A stretch of DNA of 64,000 bases from Blautia sp. SC05B48 (GTDB taxonomy: Bacteria; Bacillota; Clostridia; Lachnospirales; Lachnospiraceae): the NCBI RefSeq assembly GCF_005848555.1, contig NZ_CP040518.1:2479001-2543000 (forward strand), written 5' to 3'. Below the pieces are notes generated by a model. That model made no database searches and was not told the origin of the DNA. It was given only the letters and a program-made list of their open reading frames with translations. Shown in pieces: positions 63,110 to 64,000 of this stretch. Each line of letters begins with the position of its first letter. Positions within the stretch are counted from its first letter, which is position 1. The position numbers and the translations under genes were made by a program.

Positions 63110-64000
63110 ATGGGAATTACAGTTGAAAACGGCGGGATCCTGACCACTGTTCAGGATGAGGGAAGATTCGGGAACCAGGCATTTGGTGTTTCTACATCCG
63201 GTGCCATGGATCCGCGTGCTTTCCATATTGCCAATCTTCTGGTAGGCAATAAAAAAACAGAGGGTGCTCTGGAGATGACTTTTATCGGACCAACCCTTAC
63301 TTTTACCAGTGATAATATTATTGCGGTGACAGGTGGAGATCTGACACCGATGCTGGATGGACAGCCTTTCCCGATGTATAAAGCTGTTCTTGTAAAAAAA
63401 GGCCAGAAGCTGATGTTTGCAGGTGCCAGAAACGGAAGCCGCGGATATATCGCTTTTGCCGGCGGACTGGATATCCCGCTTGTGATGGGAAGTAAGTCTA
63501 CTCTGCTTCGTAACCACATCGGCGGTGTGGACGGAAGAAAACTGGAAAAGGGCGACAGCATTGAGTTTACTGCTCCGAAGACAGAGCTTCCGAATATGGA
63601 ACTCCGTCATGTTCCAGCAGAGATCTATCCTTCTGATGAGGTAGTTCTCCGTGTGGTTCTGGGACCACAGGAGAATGAATTTACGGAAGAAGGTGTTCGT
63701 AAATTTTTCTGGTACAGCGGTACGATCACCAATGAGTTTGATCGTATGGGCTGTCGTATCGAGAGAGAGCCGGTAGAGCATGCCGGTGACGGTAATATCA
63801 ATACAGATGGTATTTCCATGGGATCGATTCAGGTTCCTTTAAACGGACAGCCGATCATTATGCTGGCAGACCGTCAGAGTACAGGCGGTTATCCAAAGAT
63901 CGGTACTGTGATCACTGTGGATTTTGCCAAGATCGCCCAGGCACGTCCTGGTCAGAAGATACGTTTTGTTGAGGTCAGTCTGGACCTTGCCCAGGATTTG
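63110..64000 (+). CDS. pxpC: 5-oxoprolinase subunit C (KipA family), partial
   Basis: At least 297 aa, open to the right edge of the window. It starts MGITVENGGILTTVQDEGRF and continues STSGAMDPRAFHIANLLVGN, typical of the KipA/biotin-dependent carboxyltransferase-like family. ATG 63110 has GGAGG (63098-63102) at seven bases. PxpC pairs with PxpB. Later genes, such as possible biotin-carrier genes, lie outside the window. Confidence 0.92.
   Translation, partial: MGITVENGGILTTVQDEGRFGNQAFGVSTSGAMDPRAFHIANLLVGNKKTEGALEMTFIGPTLTFTSDNIIAVTGGDLTPMLDGQPFPMYKAVLVKKGQKLMFAGARNGSRGYIAFAGGLDIPLVMGSKSTLLRNHIGGVDGRKLEKGDSIEFTAPKTELPNMELRHVPAEIYPSDEVVLRVVLGPQENEFTEEGVRKFFWYSGTITNEFDRMGCRIEREPVEHAGDGNINTDGISMGSIQVPLNGQPIIMLADRQSTGGYPKIGTVITVDFAKIAQARPGQKIRFVEVSLDLAQDL

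Noticed and set aside
62359..64000. KipI/KipA sporulation-kinase inhibitor system
   Set aside because: PxpB and PxpC are homologous to KipI and KipA, but pxpA and metabolic genes in the same locus favour 5-oxoprolinase.

Overview
The window is a 64-kb chromosomal segment from an endospore-forming Clostridia, most likely a Lachnospiraceae gut bacterium of the Blautia/Ruminococcus type. The evidence is the sporulation genes (sigK, spoIIGA-sigE, yabP, spoIIE), two tRNA-sensing T-box leaders, an archaeal/eukaryotic-type prolyl-tRNA synthetase, Lachnospiraceae-type families (IreB, DUF1292, DUF5716/DUF5717), frequent TTG/GTG starts behind strong GGAGG sites, and plant-glycan enzymes. Genus is inference. 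No tRNA, rRNA, prophage, transposase or CRISPR array was seen.

Layout. 1-7.4 kb: a partial HPr-like gene (-), then mtaB, ireB, ruvX, a DUF1292 gene, RNase J, a YlbF-family gene, a short MltG-like gene, an O-methyltransferase and a U32 protein. 7.4-16.2 kb: uninterrupted sigK (-), a translationally coupled three-gene operon of unknown function (1179-aa DUF5717 protein, Hsp70-like DUF5716 protein, TPR-like protein), a large HTH protein (-) and a LytTR regulator whose receiver lacks the usual phospho-acceptor Asp. 16.2-22.7 kb: an amino-acid ABC importer, purB, purA and a membrane-anchored HAD protein. 22.8-36.9 kb: two AraC regulator/GH78 rhamnosidase modules separated by a SEC-C protein, a YdcF protein, T-box-thrS, aroE and spoIIGA-sigE, followed by an HD protein. 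37-43.5 kb: T-box-proS, cca, a CotS-like pseudokinase and a phosphohexomutase. 43.5-50.4 kb: the conserved Firmicutes cluster hup-rqcP-yabP-divIC-spoIIE-tilS-hpt-ftsH, without yabQ. 50.7-56.5 kb: a GH13 enzyme, then a metal-resistance pair made of a SmtB/CzrA-like repressor and a P-type ATPase with nine His/Cys-rich repeats at its N-terminus. 56.7-64 kb: pxpA, an SDF-family symporter, an aminotransferase, a LysR regulator (-), an RraA/HMG-aldolase-like gene, pxpB and a partial pxpC.

How the genes work together. The last block looks like a catabolic locus. A symporter with a non-glutamate binding site would import a 5-oxoproline-like compound, PxpABC would open the ring, the aminotransferase would make a 2-oxo acid and the RraA-like aldolase would cleave it. 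This pathway is my inference. The two less-described systems most worth following are that locus and the DUF5717/DUF5716/TPR operon. Regulatory highlights are two Spo0A-type promoters with 21-nt spacers (spoIIGA, spoIIE), a SmtB-type operator before the metal ATPase, and a family of palindromic intergenic repeats (three copies, 60-145 bp).
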